From positions 882,001-946,000 of the forward strand of contig OZ025814.1 in NCBI GenBank assembly GCA_964019425.1: a DNA stretch of 64,000 bases, given 5' to 3'. Every line of letters starts with the position of its first letter. Position 1 is the stretch's first letter. This DNA comes from Flectonema sp. DT1601. Lineage: Eukaryota > Euglenozoa > Diplonemea > Diplonemida > Diplonemidae. The notes below the pieces were generated by a model. It had not been told where the DNA came from, searched no databases, and worked only from the letters and a program-made list of their open reading frames with translations. The position numbers were made by a program, and so were the translations under genes. Below are positions 41,486 through 52,567 of this stretch, piece after piece.

Positions 41486-42901
41486 ATGAAATGTGCTTCC
41501 CTATTTACAACTATCTCAAAGGAAGATTTGAGTGAAGAGAAGAAGTGGATTGGACTTCACAATGCAGTTGGGAAATATCTTCGACACAAAACAAGAGCAA
41601 GAGTTGGAGAAGAAACAGATAGAATAAGACAAATGTTATCGGATGCGAGAGGGGGTGGGTTCATGATTCACAATATTAGAAAATACGTCAAATCAGTGAA
41701 GATTATTCAACGCACTGTAAGACCATGGATCGCTCGTTTTAAGAGTGAGAGAGAGTCATTCGTTCAAAATTGGAAAACAAGAGAAGCGCTGAGACTCAGC
41801 GGTCGCAAAACACAATTAGTCAGCGACGCCACTAAAGTAATCTCAGTAGACACGCTCTGGGAGCAAAAGAGATCAAACTATCGAAGGGCATGGAAATCTT
41901 GGAGAGCTGAAAATGGTATTCTCGAGGACTCTCTTCACCATCGAATTGAAATACTTCAAATATCACTCAGTCTCAATAATAAAGTTCCTATTCAAGGTCA
42001 GGATTACATAAATCCAACTCAAGCAACTGTTGAATTAAAAGTTATTAAAGCCCGTCTGGCTTCACTGTTGACTACGAGACCTCAATTTGTTTCATTTATC
42101 CCAATTAATTCACTCACTGACTTTGCTGTGTCACATGAGAATCGTAAGCCGACTCAATCAGTTTACGCGACGGGTGTCTCTGTGTTTACTTCTGGTAAAG
42201 GAGCTATTCGTGCTCCCCTGGCCTATAAAATATGTGAGCTTTTCACGGGTGTTGATGAAGCAGGTACGGTAGCTACGGCTGACCTTTCATCATTTTTAAC
42301 TAAATTATATAGTTTTTGTAAGCTAAGTCCAACACACGCAGAGACTAGAACTCAATTAGCAACTCTGACAGTTGGTAGTGTCGACGGCAGAGTAAAAGTA
42401 TCAAACACTTGTAAAATAATTAGAGATAGCCATTGGATGTTAGCACTCAGAATGAGAGCTAATGACTTTAAGATTGATGAGTCGATTTCTTATGGAACAT
42501 CTCCAAGTAGGTTTTCAAGAAAGACAAGACACCATTCGACACCATTAGGAACAGTAGGATCACAGTCGTTAGTGGGCAGTACATTCTCTTTACCGAGAGC
42601 TTCATCGGAGACATTTCCACAAAACTCGAATCCAAGGAATAGTTATCCAGAAGGGCTAACAGCATCTCCTCCTCCAGGTCGGAGGATTCGTTCCGCGAGG
42701 AGTTGGATGTCTTCTTCTGAATCGAACTCAACAGGAGGATTGTCATCATCAACGTCAACTCATTCCTCGATGTGTAAGCCTCCTCTCAGTTGTCAATCAA
42801 AGTCAGGTGCATCACCTCGAGGTCGCGCCAGTCAATTTGAATCGAGATTTCCTATTCCAGACGTCATTGAAACAACATCAGAGGATGGTGATCTGATGTG
42901 A
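41486..42901 (+). CDS. Basic helical protein with IQ-like motif and Ser-rich tail, unknown
   Basis: The 471-residue protein starts 12 nt after a TTTTCTTCCAG acceptor (AG 41472-41473). Residues ~1-180 are basic and helical and include VKIIQRTVRPWIARFK, which resembles an IQ (calmodulin-binding) motif. Residues ~190-320 have a mixed fold with FISxLTDF- and GKGAIRAPLAYKICELF-like segments suggesting an EF-hand-like or small globular domain. The last ~130 residues are disordered and rich in Ser, Thr and Pro, consistent with phosphorylation. A cytoskeletal or flagellar role is possible but not shown. Confidence 0.7.
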   Translation: MKCASLFTTISKEDLSEEKKWIGLHNAVGKYLRHKTRARVGEETDRIRQMLSDARGGGFMIHNIRKYVKSVKIIQRTVRPWIARFKSERESFVQNWKTREALRLSGRKTQLVSDATKVISVDTLWEQKRSNYRRAWKSWRAENGILEDSLHHRIEILQISLSLNNKVPIQGQDYINPTQATVELKVIKARLASLLTTRPQFVSFIPINSLTDFAVSHENRKPTQSVYATGVSVFTSGKGAIRAPLAYKICELFTGVDEAGTVATADLSSFLTKLYSFCKLSPTHAETRTQLATLTVGSVDGRVKVSNTCKIIRDSHWMLALRMRANDFKIDESISYGTSPSRFSRKTRHHSTPLGTVGSQSLVGSTFSLPRASSETFPQNSNPRNSYPEGLTASPPPGRRIRSARSWMSSSESNSTGGLSSSTSTHSSMCKPPLSCQSKSGASPRGRASQFESRFPIPDVIETTSEDGDLM

Positions 42902-45900
42902 TGGTGGTGTTGCGTGTTTTATGTTTTCTTTTATTTTTTTTATATTATTATTTTTGAAATTTCTTTTTGTTATTAATAATTATTATGAAAATGTTCTCGA
43001 GTCTTGCTCGAAAAAAATTAACAATAGAAAATAAAGAAGAATATTTACCCTACTTTCCCACACTACTTGGTATGCTGTTTTCCTTTATTTTATTTGTTAA
43101 CGCCTACCTTCTGACCTTATATTTTTGTTTCTAGTCCTCTATGCTTAATTCCCCATTCATATTTGCTACATTGCAAATCCTCATTTCTTGTCCCTCTACT
43201 TTCAATCTAGTAGATCAAGAATTATTTTTATTTTTTCTTTTCTTTTTTCTTTTTTTAAATAAATAATTGTGTTTGTTGTCGTTCTCGGTAGTGTTCGCGA
43301 TTTTTTTTTTTCTTTTTTTTTTTTTTTTTCTCTTCTTTCCCCCCTCATCACCCTTAGTCACTGTATTTAAAACTAATGTTAAATTATCTTTTATGTTTTT
43401 ATGATACAACACAGTTGTAATTTTTACAAAATCGAACATACATCCCCCCTCATTATTCTTGTAAAAAAAGGAGAAAAGGAACAGGAAAGGATAGTTAATC
43501 ACATAAATTATTGGGTTTTTTGTTGCTTTTTAATTTGTGTTAAGTTCTTACGACTAGGATTCTAACGAAGAGCTTTCTAACACAAGAATACTTGTAATTA
43601 TTCACTAACGATATATTTCGGACTGTGGGTGTGATGTCGTTCAAGTGTTACCTTTGTGTGTTGGTTTGAAGATTTTCTTTTTTGAATCGCTTACAATTGT
43701 GAGACTCGGAATGAGAGAATCGATCTTTTTCTTTTCTAAAGTTCGGTGTTTTTCTCTACGGATGCACACCCACTCCTTTTCTCTTCATCGAATTAGATAG
43801 TTATTGTGTGATGAGTCACTAAATCTGATAATTAGAGAAACGGTCTTCCTCAGGATTAATTGCTTCCTTTTTGCACACACAATTCAATCATACTGCCTGC
43901 TCTTCTTTTTTTTTATTTATCTGATTCTGTAGTACCTCCCTGTTTGTGGGTACTCCTGTATTTTAGTGTCTTATCGTTATATCATCATCTTTTTTTTTCT
44001 TTTCAGAATGTAGTTTAGTAACAGCGGAGGTCTGTTTTCGTGTCGATGAATGAGAGAGATGAAAATACCAAACTGTTCTCTCATTCGTTTAGTAATTCTT
44101 TTTTTTATTCATTTATTTTTTTTTTTTATAATTATACATTGTAAAATATGATGTCGTCATATTATTTTTTATTTATTTTTTTTTTTTTTTTTTTTTTCCA
44201 TCATCATAAGAAGCAGAAGTAACCGAATCCGAATAATGTTTTTAACAAACTTCTAAAAATTTAAAAAAAAAAAAATTCACAGAAATATTACACTAATAAT
44301 ATGCTCCTATTTTGTTTTCAGGGCATTCTTTTTGTGAGTTAAGTTTGCTGTTATTTGGTCGCTTTAGGCGATTAGTTATTATTGCTTGCTTTCTGTCTTC
44401 GTTCGTTTTTTTTTTTTTTTTTTTTTTTGACAAGACCCTAACTTTAATCCAATAAAAACTCCAAAAGAAGTAATTTCTTCAGGAGATCATTTTCTAATAC
44501 AACATCCGGTCACAGGCGAGATATTTTTGTCTTGTTTTTTTTGAACGCGAGAAGGTTGCTATTGGGTACTTAAGTCTTTTTTTTTTCTCTTTTTTTTTTT
44601 TCTTATAACTTCTTTAAGATATAATTATTAGTTTTTATTATTATGTTTTTTTTTTTTTTTGATCATTTGCAACTCTATTCATTCCGTGATACAAAAATAC
44701 CTAAGCTGCTACTGAATCATAAGAATGAAGGTATCGTCCACCTCCTCAGTTAAGTCTGTCTTAGTAGTCTGCAAACAGACTAATTGATGGCTGCTGGAGA
44801 GAGTTTTTCTATTCTTAACGTTTCCAGTTCTGCTTGCAAGGTAAAAATTTTTTTTTTGCTGTCCGTTCGCTTTTTTTTTTTTTTTTTTTTTTTTTGATCG
44901 TTTTTTTGAAGGCATGAATCCGAATAAACATTCGACGGGAATAAAAAAATTTGTACCATCCTCGGTAGATTCTTTTTGTCATTGTTTGTTGTTTGGTCGC
45001 ATTGCTTTTTTTTATTACAATTCATCGTTACATCTTTTTTTTAAATTTATTTTTTTTTAGATTCCATATACTAAAAGCCGATATCTCAATTCAAAAGCGG
45101 TTTGGGTTGCCTACTCTTTTCTGTGACTGACAACGTGTCAGAAAACAGGCATTATTGTATTTTTTTTAAACCCTTTTACCCAAATCAAAAAATACAAATA
45201 TTTCAGCCCATATTTTGTATTTCTAATAAGTGACTTTTTTTTTCCTTCTTTTTTTTCCAATTTTGTACTCAGATATATATGGTTCGATTTCAACCGTCGC
45301 AGTTGGATTCTCAGTAGTCTTTTGCATGCTTTACTGCGATTCAGAAGGAAAAAAAAAAAAAAAAAAAAAAAAAAAATCGTAAAAAGATTAGTTGCCATGT
45401 TGCTATGAAAGTATTCAGTGTGTCTGGTAATTTAATACCTTCCTTTCTTGTAGAAGCAAGTTGTACGTTTTTTTTTTTTTTTTTAAAAAATTTTTTATAC
45501 ATATGGCGCTTCATTATACTCAGGTTCGAGTACAATAAAACAAACTAAGTAACAACACAATACTTTTGTATTTCATTAAAGGGTAAAAGTATGATATGCA
45601 AATATTTCTTTTTATATATATTTTTCTGGTGAAAAGTATCAACCCAATAAACATTTTATTTTATTATTTTCTTTTTTTTTTTGACGTCGCGGCTAATTCG
45701 TTTGAAATGGTCACTGTTTAGAAATAGCTTTGAGAGATCACTGTCTCTAACAAGGCAACATTCATCAAACAGCGTCTGTTGAACGATAAATATATTAGTT
45801 TTGGCGTAAAATGCGAGTGTGATACAGCTCCGAGAGAGGGAAAACAAAATATATACATCTGCGGTGTAGGGTTACCACCCCGCTGAAGCTTAACGTTAAT

Positions 45901-46424
45901 TCAAGTAGGTTTTCAATATGTGTTACGGTGAGCCGATACTTGTATTCCCACAAGTGTTAGGGTCTCTAATGTAAATATTTGATAAATCGTTTGTGCCTTT
46001 GTTTCTCTCTTTCAAAAAAGCATCAGTTTTCAGATACATCGATGAAACTATTTTTTCTCAATTTAAAAAAAAAAAAAAAAAGAATTCCAAAATAAAGAAG
46101 TCAGCTGGTCACAACAGCGGTCTTCTTACCTTTTTGTGGATTTTTCTTTTTTCTTTTATCATTTTGTTCATTCTTTTTTTTACACCATACATTTATTGTG
46201 AATTTCTTTTTTGCGGATTTGTCGTTCCCTCTGCTGTTGTGAATTACGTGATTCTCTTTAGGCTGCAAACGACTGTTTTTTTTTTGCACTAAAGACACAC
46301 TTATCAAATATATTCTTTTTTTACTTTTTCATCCTGCATTCGTGTGCATGTTCGGAAGTTTAATAAGGGATTCTTCTTTTGCGCCCCTCTGTCATAGTTA
46401 TGACTATACTTTGATGCTGAGTTA

Positions 46425-46578
46425 CCAGATTCGACAACGTCTTCTGGTCAATAAGACAAGGAAAAAAAAAAATTTCCCTTCCCCATTTTATGTTTTTTCT
46501 TTTTTCTAAACTTAATTTTTCTTTGATTAACAACTACAAATATATTTTTCAATCAAGTACCTGATATTAATACCTAAA
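46425..46578 (+). repeat. Dispersed intergenic repeat, copy 2
   Basis: Same ordered blocks as 8567-8706 (AGATTCGACAAC, TTCTGGTCAATAAG, TTTGATTAACAACTACAAAT, GATATTAATACCTAAA), separated by A/T tracts of different length. Confidence 0.65.
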
Positions 46579-47192
46579 GTTGTTACTGTTTTTACATTGT
46601 CAAAGTTTCACCCCCTCTGAGTCATTGTTAAGACTAAACTTTGATTTTCTTTGCTTAGCAATATTAAAAAGAAAAAGAAATATTGATTGCAACCGCATTT
46701 AAAACTGCTAGCGTCATTGCTTATTATTTCTTTTTTTTTTTTTTACTTCTCTCTTTTTTATTTTATAATAGTGTTTTTGTGTTGTAAATTATTATTTGAC
46801 GGGAGTGAGCATGGATTTTTACTTTTCCACAAAATCGCTTCTGAAAATTTGCCCACAAAATAAAAAACCGAGAACGATTGACTTTCCTTTTTTTTTTTTT
46901 TTTTTTTTTTTTTCATTACAACTATTAACATAAAGCTCAAATCGCGCGTGGTCGATTTCTGCAAAACAATCAAAATTAACTTATCTATTAACCCCCTCGT
47001 TTGCTTTCATTATTAATAGTTTCCGAAGTAGAAAGTAGTATATTCTGGTCCACTGGGAAACTTGAAAGAGCGTTTTAGGATTTCTTAGTACCTAACTGTT
47101 GGTCGCGAAAAAATTTCTCTTTTTTTTTTTTTTGTGTGATGGAAACCAGACACGAGAGAAGATTAATTGAGACCTTCAGAAGATGTTTAGAA

Positions 47193-47223
<31 letters not shown>

Positions 47224-49241
47224 CTTGACAAGCAAGCAAATAATGTTTTTATCATCTTATTGTAACCGATACGGGAACTTCACTAAGTGAGGCATGCTTG
47301 TCATTGTCTTGCCGCAGGTGACTAGCGTCCTTATAATAACGAACAAAAAAAAAAAAAAAAAAAAATGAGGGGGAAAAAAAAATTTAATTTTTCTTAAGTA
47401 GCTATACTGTTACTTGTCCTTATTATGTTCTAGTCCTTGCGACACTTGGTAGGTATCCAAATAAGGAGCCAATCAGTTTTTTTTAAGTTTTTTTTACTAA
47501 TCCTCAGCATCTTGGTTGCTGTCGACGTATTGCGAACACAACAAAAAAAAAAGAAAAGTGGAAGTGGTTTCTCTTTTGTCCTTGTAGTAATTTTCCATTT
47601 CCCTTGCGATTTTTACAGAGTCGGTTTCATGTATTTGAACCACCTCTTAGACTGGAAGTTGAGAGCGACTCGAGGAAACCTCAGTATCTTTAAAAAGAAG
47701 GATCAAAAGCGGCTTCTTTGTAACTTTTGTCATCAATCCTCTACATCTTCTAATCCTTGCGTTCCGTTTTCCTGTTAAGTAGTTTCATTTTCCCCCTAAT
47801 ATTTCTTTTTATTCTCATGCCACGAAATAGGCATATTCTTACCGCACGACAATTGAGTTCGTGAGCGTGTAAGAAATCTCTGAACCTTTTGTTATTTATT
47901 ATTCATAGATTCTGGAATCAGGTGTCCAGGGAAGCTATTCAAATATTTATATATTCTGTAAAGTAGTTTCTGCTTCTGGTTGCTAGAAAGTGATTGCCCT
48001 GAGAGTTTAAAATGATACAGTTGACTGATAATATTCATTCCTCTGTTATCCAAGTACTTATTGTAGCTAACTGATGTATTTTACTAAGCTGTTGGTGGGT
48101 AATTGAAGGAGGTTTTTTTTATTATTATTATTATTATAATTTATTCATGATCGTTAATGCCAATTATCTTTTTGCACCAAACTATCCCCTGCATAATATG
48201 ACGCCGTGCGCGATATTGACAGGATGGGAAAAGTAAAGTATGCCTTGATGAGCCTGTAGTCAGCTCATGTTTCCTTTTTTTTCAATCTCAGCTGTTTATT
48301 TAAAGAGCACTGAATTGTAGGGGCGTTATGACCCATGGATATTTACATTTTATTTCATTGCTTGCAAGTTCTTATTCTTAGTAGCTGTTGCTTGATTTGA
48401 AATTTGATTGACTTTTTGGGTCAACCGATTGATGATTAGTGCTGTAGTCAAATTTCAAAAAAAGTTTTTTTTTTTTTTTTTTTTTGTTCCTATTTTCTCT
48501 GAGTATAACATGATTACTTGTGATTATTACCTGGGGGCGCATATTACAGTAGTCGGACTCCATTCGTTCTATTACTTTTAGCAACAATACTGCAATGAGC
48601 CCTTTCCCCCTGTTACTTGTTTGTTATTCCTCTCTTTTCTATTATACTTTATAGTCACTTGCGTTCTAACTTTGTGAGAAAACTATTATTTCGTAGTATT
48701 GTATTTAGTGCTCACAATGTTAGAAAGAGAATACTTCAAAGAGGATGAAACCTAACAGGTTGTGTCTGTCGAATTAAACGACAAGGTGCTCTTTGTCAGT
48801 ACTATTCGGACTAGTTGTGGTTTAAGAAGTGATTAGTGTTAAGTAACTTTTACGACACTGTTGTATCTTCTTAAATTGTATCTTTCCCTCTGAGTTCTCT
48901 AGCCTCTCATTAATTATCCTGTTTGTAAGAACAAGTGTTGACAGCAACTTTTTTCATACCTCTTTAGTCACACACCTGGCGTGGTTGTCACATAATTTTA
49001 TCTTATGTTCGTTGATGGGGTTTAGACGTGGGTTTGCTGTTTGGAAGTATCTGTTTTTTTTGTTCTTCGGTTATTTTTGTTCATTATGTCATATTTTTTT
49101 TCTTCCCTTTCCTAAATTTTTTTTTTCTTTTTTTAAAATTCGCAAAAGTTTTGCAAACAAAATTTCTTTTTTTCTTTGTCGGTAAAACAAAATGGCGAAA
49201 AATTAACTTCTTATTGAGAGCTGGAATAAGAAAATAGAGTC

Positions 49242-49342
49242 GAGCAACAGCAAGTCGCTACTTGAGCGACTTATCTGCTTTTGCATCGCGGATTAAGCTA
49301 ACCAGTGAGACCTCTTTCTGACTTGCTGCTGCTGCGCTCAAG
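49242..49342. other. Foldback structure, candidate non-coding RNA
   Basis: GAGCAACAGCAAGTC (49242-49256) can pair with GACTTGCTGCTGCTG (from 49320). Alternatively, a perfect 8-bp hairpin AAGTCGCT-ACTTG-AGCGACTT forms at 49252-49272. The segment is less AT-rich than its surroundings. Confidence 0.4.
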
Positions 49343-49794
49343 CATTGAAACGCAACCGAGTTTGAGTTAAATCCACAAACTGATATGCAGCTATGTATCT
49401 TTGACCTTTTTTTTCTTTCGAATCTTAATTGTCATTTCTGTGATCAAAAAGTACTTTTTAAATATTGTATGACCTCGTTGTTGTTGTTTGGCTATGGATT
49501 TGCTGACTGACTTCTTTTAATTTTTGTGCTGCGGAGTATTTAGCTCTCGAAACGCGCGATTATTGAAATTCTGATCTGCATTCGGAAACATTAAGAAATG
49601 AAGCTGTCTGATGCGGATGAAGTCTTTTCTCTAACTAATTACGTGCTTTAGTTTTGCATTACAACGAAACGAGCAACCGAGTATTCCTGAAAGTGGAAAC
49701 GTTGCAGTACCACTGAGCTGCCTGATAATAGACAAGAGCCTTCCCTGTACTTTTGTCAATCTCTGCGCTCAGAAACTTCTTTTCTTTTAAGCGT

Positions 49795-49875
49795 AGTCCT
49801 GTTTGCACACAACGGTTTGGTAGTAATAAATCTGAATGAGCGAGGATGGTCAAGTTCGAGTCTGCATGGGATTCT
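49795..49875 (+). pseudogene. tRNA-like fragment (weak)
   Basis: AGTTCGAGTCT (B-box-like) is followed by TGGGATTC and a T7 run, and AGTCCTG about 70 nt upstream can pair with TGGGATT over seven positions with wobbles. The D and anticodon arms do not fold well. A pol III-type relic is possible. Confidence 0.2.
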
Positions 49876-51704
49876 TTTTTTCCCCTGATGCAGGCTCAGG
49901 TTACGCAATCAACAAAACAACAAATGCTGACTGATCACTAAAGGGATCAATTCTTTATATCATATTCTATCCCTCGTGTATATTTATTAGTGTTTTCTGG
50001 CTACCACAGACGCGGCTACGGATTCTATCTCGTGCTGATGTGAGTTGCTGTCGGAAATATTTTGATCTCTACATTTATTTTTTTTATATCTCATTTTTAT
50101 ATCCTAGAAGCGGCTATAGAGGTACCAGCTCAATAGGCAGCTCTAGTTCGTATTTTAATGTGGTTTTTAGTGACCACGTGGATTGGGCTGAGTCAAAATG
50201 TGTGTGTGAATATGGTGATACACCGGTATTTGATATCCGTAGTGTTATTGTAGTTATAAATATGTTATGATGAGAGGGATGCAATAAATGCGTCCCTCTT
50301 GACCAACCTGCTCTGCCTCATTTTTTCTTTTTCTATTTATTATTATTGTTGTTTTTGTGTTAATGCATTCTACGAGTATTTCTTGTTTTTTTTGGTTTTT
50401 GTTTCGACAACACAACGACACAATCAATTTTTTTCTTCTTTTTTTTTTATTTTTTTTTTATTTTTATTGTTTCCCACCTTTTTTTTTCTTTTGTGTGTGT
50501 TTGAATCTTTTCAAGAAGGAATCGATAGTTAATAATCGAGGGATGGCAACCGCAAAAGTCAAGCAGCAGCCAACAGGCTGCTTTAATTAAACGTTTTTAG
50601 TTGCTGTGCTTGTTTGCATCGATTCTTTTTTTCCTTTCTTTTCTTCTCTTCTCATTCTCAATTTTCTTTTTCTCCGTTAATCTGGTCACTGTCATATTTG
50701 ATAAGGTTGGGGAAGGATTAGTTGTGTTCCCAACTTTGAACATCATTCAAGAATCGACCAGTGGAATGAACTGATTGATCAGACTTCTTTCTTATTAGTT
50801 TCCAAGGTGAGTCTTCATGGAGCTTTTATCTCATTTAAATTATCTCGTGACCTTTCACGAAGATACCAACCCTGCTCATTGGTGTGTAACAACATTTAAG
50901 TACAAGGACATCATAATCACTCTTGTTGCTTAGCGTCACCCCCACCAACAGGATTCATGTGGTTTCACTGTTGTAGTACAGATATATGAGCACAGACCCT
51001 ACTACTCCTGTTGGGTAAATGTGTTATTTTTGTGTAGTTTTCAAATAGCATTACTGAGTTAGAAAAAGCGAAAGCCAGCGAGCCTTCCGTGAGATCTTCT
51101 TGTTGTTGAAAGATACATCGGACTCTTTACTGCGACCAGACTACTTCGAAAGTCTGAGAACTGGTGTCCTGCTTTGAAATGCAATCTAATAATAGTGCTC
51201 TCTGTATTCAGAGGCACAAGTACTAATTAATAAATAATCATGAGAGCTGCGAGAGGTTGGCAAGCTCGCACTTTGCACTGGACTACCTTTCAACTAAAGC
51301 AAACCTGTCGACCGTACACATGCAGACGAAGAAGGAATACCAGCTGCATTGTTTAGGTATTCAAATAAGTAACGACTGGTATTATTCAAGTTGTTTGTTA
51401 GTTTTCTTTCTTTTTTCATTCTCTTTTATTGGCATAGCGTTTTCTTCTGCACACAAACGACCGCCTTTCTGACGGGATTCCCTGGCCTGACGTGCGTCGG
51501 ACTGGGGTTTCTTTTTTTTCCTTTCGTACAACCAATTGGCAACTGCAATGCAACTTTTCACATTACTATTCATTATTCTTGTAAAGGAATTATTACTACA
51601 CATGAACGCGGCTGAATAGGTAGGTCGAGGTCGAGTTTAGAATTGAAGGCAGTCTACTTTCTGTTATTTATTTCTTTGCAGATACACAACTTTATATTTA
51701 AAAC

Positions 51705-52259
51705 ATGACTAAGGTGGTGTTACACATATACGATGTCAGCCAACAGAGTGCTACGAAATACCTCAATAAAGTACTTCAGAAAGGTGGTACTGGAGCTTAC
51801 CACGCTGGAGTGGAAGTTTACGGAAAGGAATGGTCTTTTGGATTTACTGACAATGCTGAAGATTCTGGTCTCTTTCATAGTGAACCAATGAAGTGTGATA
51901 TGCATCAATACCGAGAAAGTATAGAAATGGGAAACACTACTTTGACAAAGAAAGAAGTAGCAGACTTGTTGACGAATATGGAACCAGATTGGAAGTCAGG
52001 AGCGTATGATTTATTATCACGGAATTGTTGTACATTCTCAGATGCTTTTTGTCAAGGTCTGGGAGTGGGAAAGATTCCCGAGAGAATTACTTGTCTTGCT
52101 GCAGCAGGGTCAACTGTCCGCGATGCTGGGCGCTCTGTTGTCAGCAGCGTTGGTGGTGCTATTGAACGTGCTGAAGTAAAACAGAAAACTGCTCAGATTG
52201 GATCCGGCATTTCTAACGGCATTGGAAACATACGAGGTATGATGAGCGGTAAGAAGTAG
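51705..52259 (+). CDS. PPPDE/DeSI-type cysteine peptidase
   Basis: The 184-residue protein has the PPPDE order: VVLHIYDVS at the start, AYHAGVEVYGKEWSFG with the catalytic His (His33), and YDLLSRNCCTFSDAF with the catalytic Cys (Cys108; the family has NCN, here NCC). Family members (DeSI-1/2, PPPDE1/2) remove SUMO or ubiquitin, or act as S-depalmitoylases. The C-terminal ~50 residues form an Ala/Gly/Ser-rich, amphipathic tail. Length and motif spacing are typical. The start follows a TTTCTTTGCAG acceptor (AG 51680-51681) by 23 nt. Confidence 0.88.
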   Translation: MTKVVLHIYDVSQQSATKYLNKVLQKGGTGAYHAGVEVYGKEWSFGFTDNAEDSGLFHSEPMKCDMHQYRESIEMGNTTLTKKEVADLLTNMEPDWKSGAYDLLSRNCCTFSDAFCQGLGVGKIPERITCLAAAGSTVRDAGRSVVSSVGGAIERAEVKQKTAQIGSGISNGIGNIRGMMSGKK

Positions 52260-52567
52260 TCTTTCTAATCTCATGTTGAATCGAAGATACGACAGAACGA
52301 TGCAGATCTCAATAGCAGTCGGTGCGTCAAGGCACTTTCGTGCTCATGCTTCCCTCATGCTTGTAATTTATATATATTTTGTTTTCTTAATTGATTTCCT
52401 GTGCGAAGTGTTACCGACCCGAAGATTCAACGAAACGATAATGTAATTCTAAAACAGGTCAGGAGATGAATCCTTACTACAATTTACTTTCATAAGATAA
52501 AAAATATTTAATAATTCACCATATTTATAAAACAGGGTTGTCATCAGAGTAGGACATCATCACAAAC
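52260..52567. other. Intergenic region, no gene seen
   Basis: Contains short AT-rich tracts and a TATTTATAAAACAG acceptor (AG 52534-52535) for the next gene. Confidence 0.5.

Larger units (their letters stand above)
42902..51704. other. 8.8-kb region with no supported protein gene
   Basis: This is by far the longest gene-free interval of the window. It is AT-rich with many T runs of 15-30 bases and short frames on both strands that are by-products of these runs. I see the second copy of a dispersed repeat (46425-46578), a strong foldback (49242-49342), tRNA-like fragments around 49690-49875, and more balanced sequence at 48600-49000 and 50690-51250. Genes on both sides are on +, so it is not a strand-switch. 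Candidates are a transcription start or stop zone, non-coding RNA genes, or a centromere-like region. Confidence 0.6.

Noticed and set aside
47437-47778. 113-residue frame in the gene-poor region
   Set aside because: It reads through A and T tracts, has mixed composition and no recognisable domain or clear acceptor.
49690-49740. Minus-strand AGCTCAGTGGTA resembling a tRNA A-box
   Set aside because: No acceptable T arm or anticodon arm follows, so it does not support a tRNA gene.
42902-51704. Spliced-leader RNA gene in the gene-poor region
   Set aside because: I looked for kinetoplastid- and diplonemid-like leader ends (TTTCTGTACT, TTATTG before GTA) and found none.
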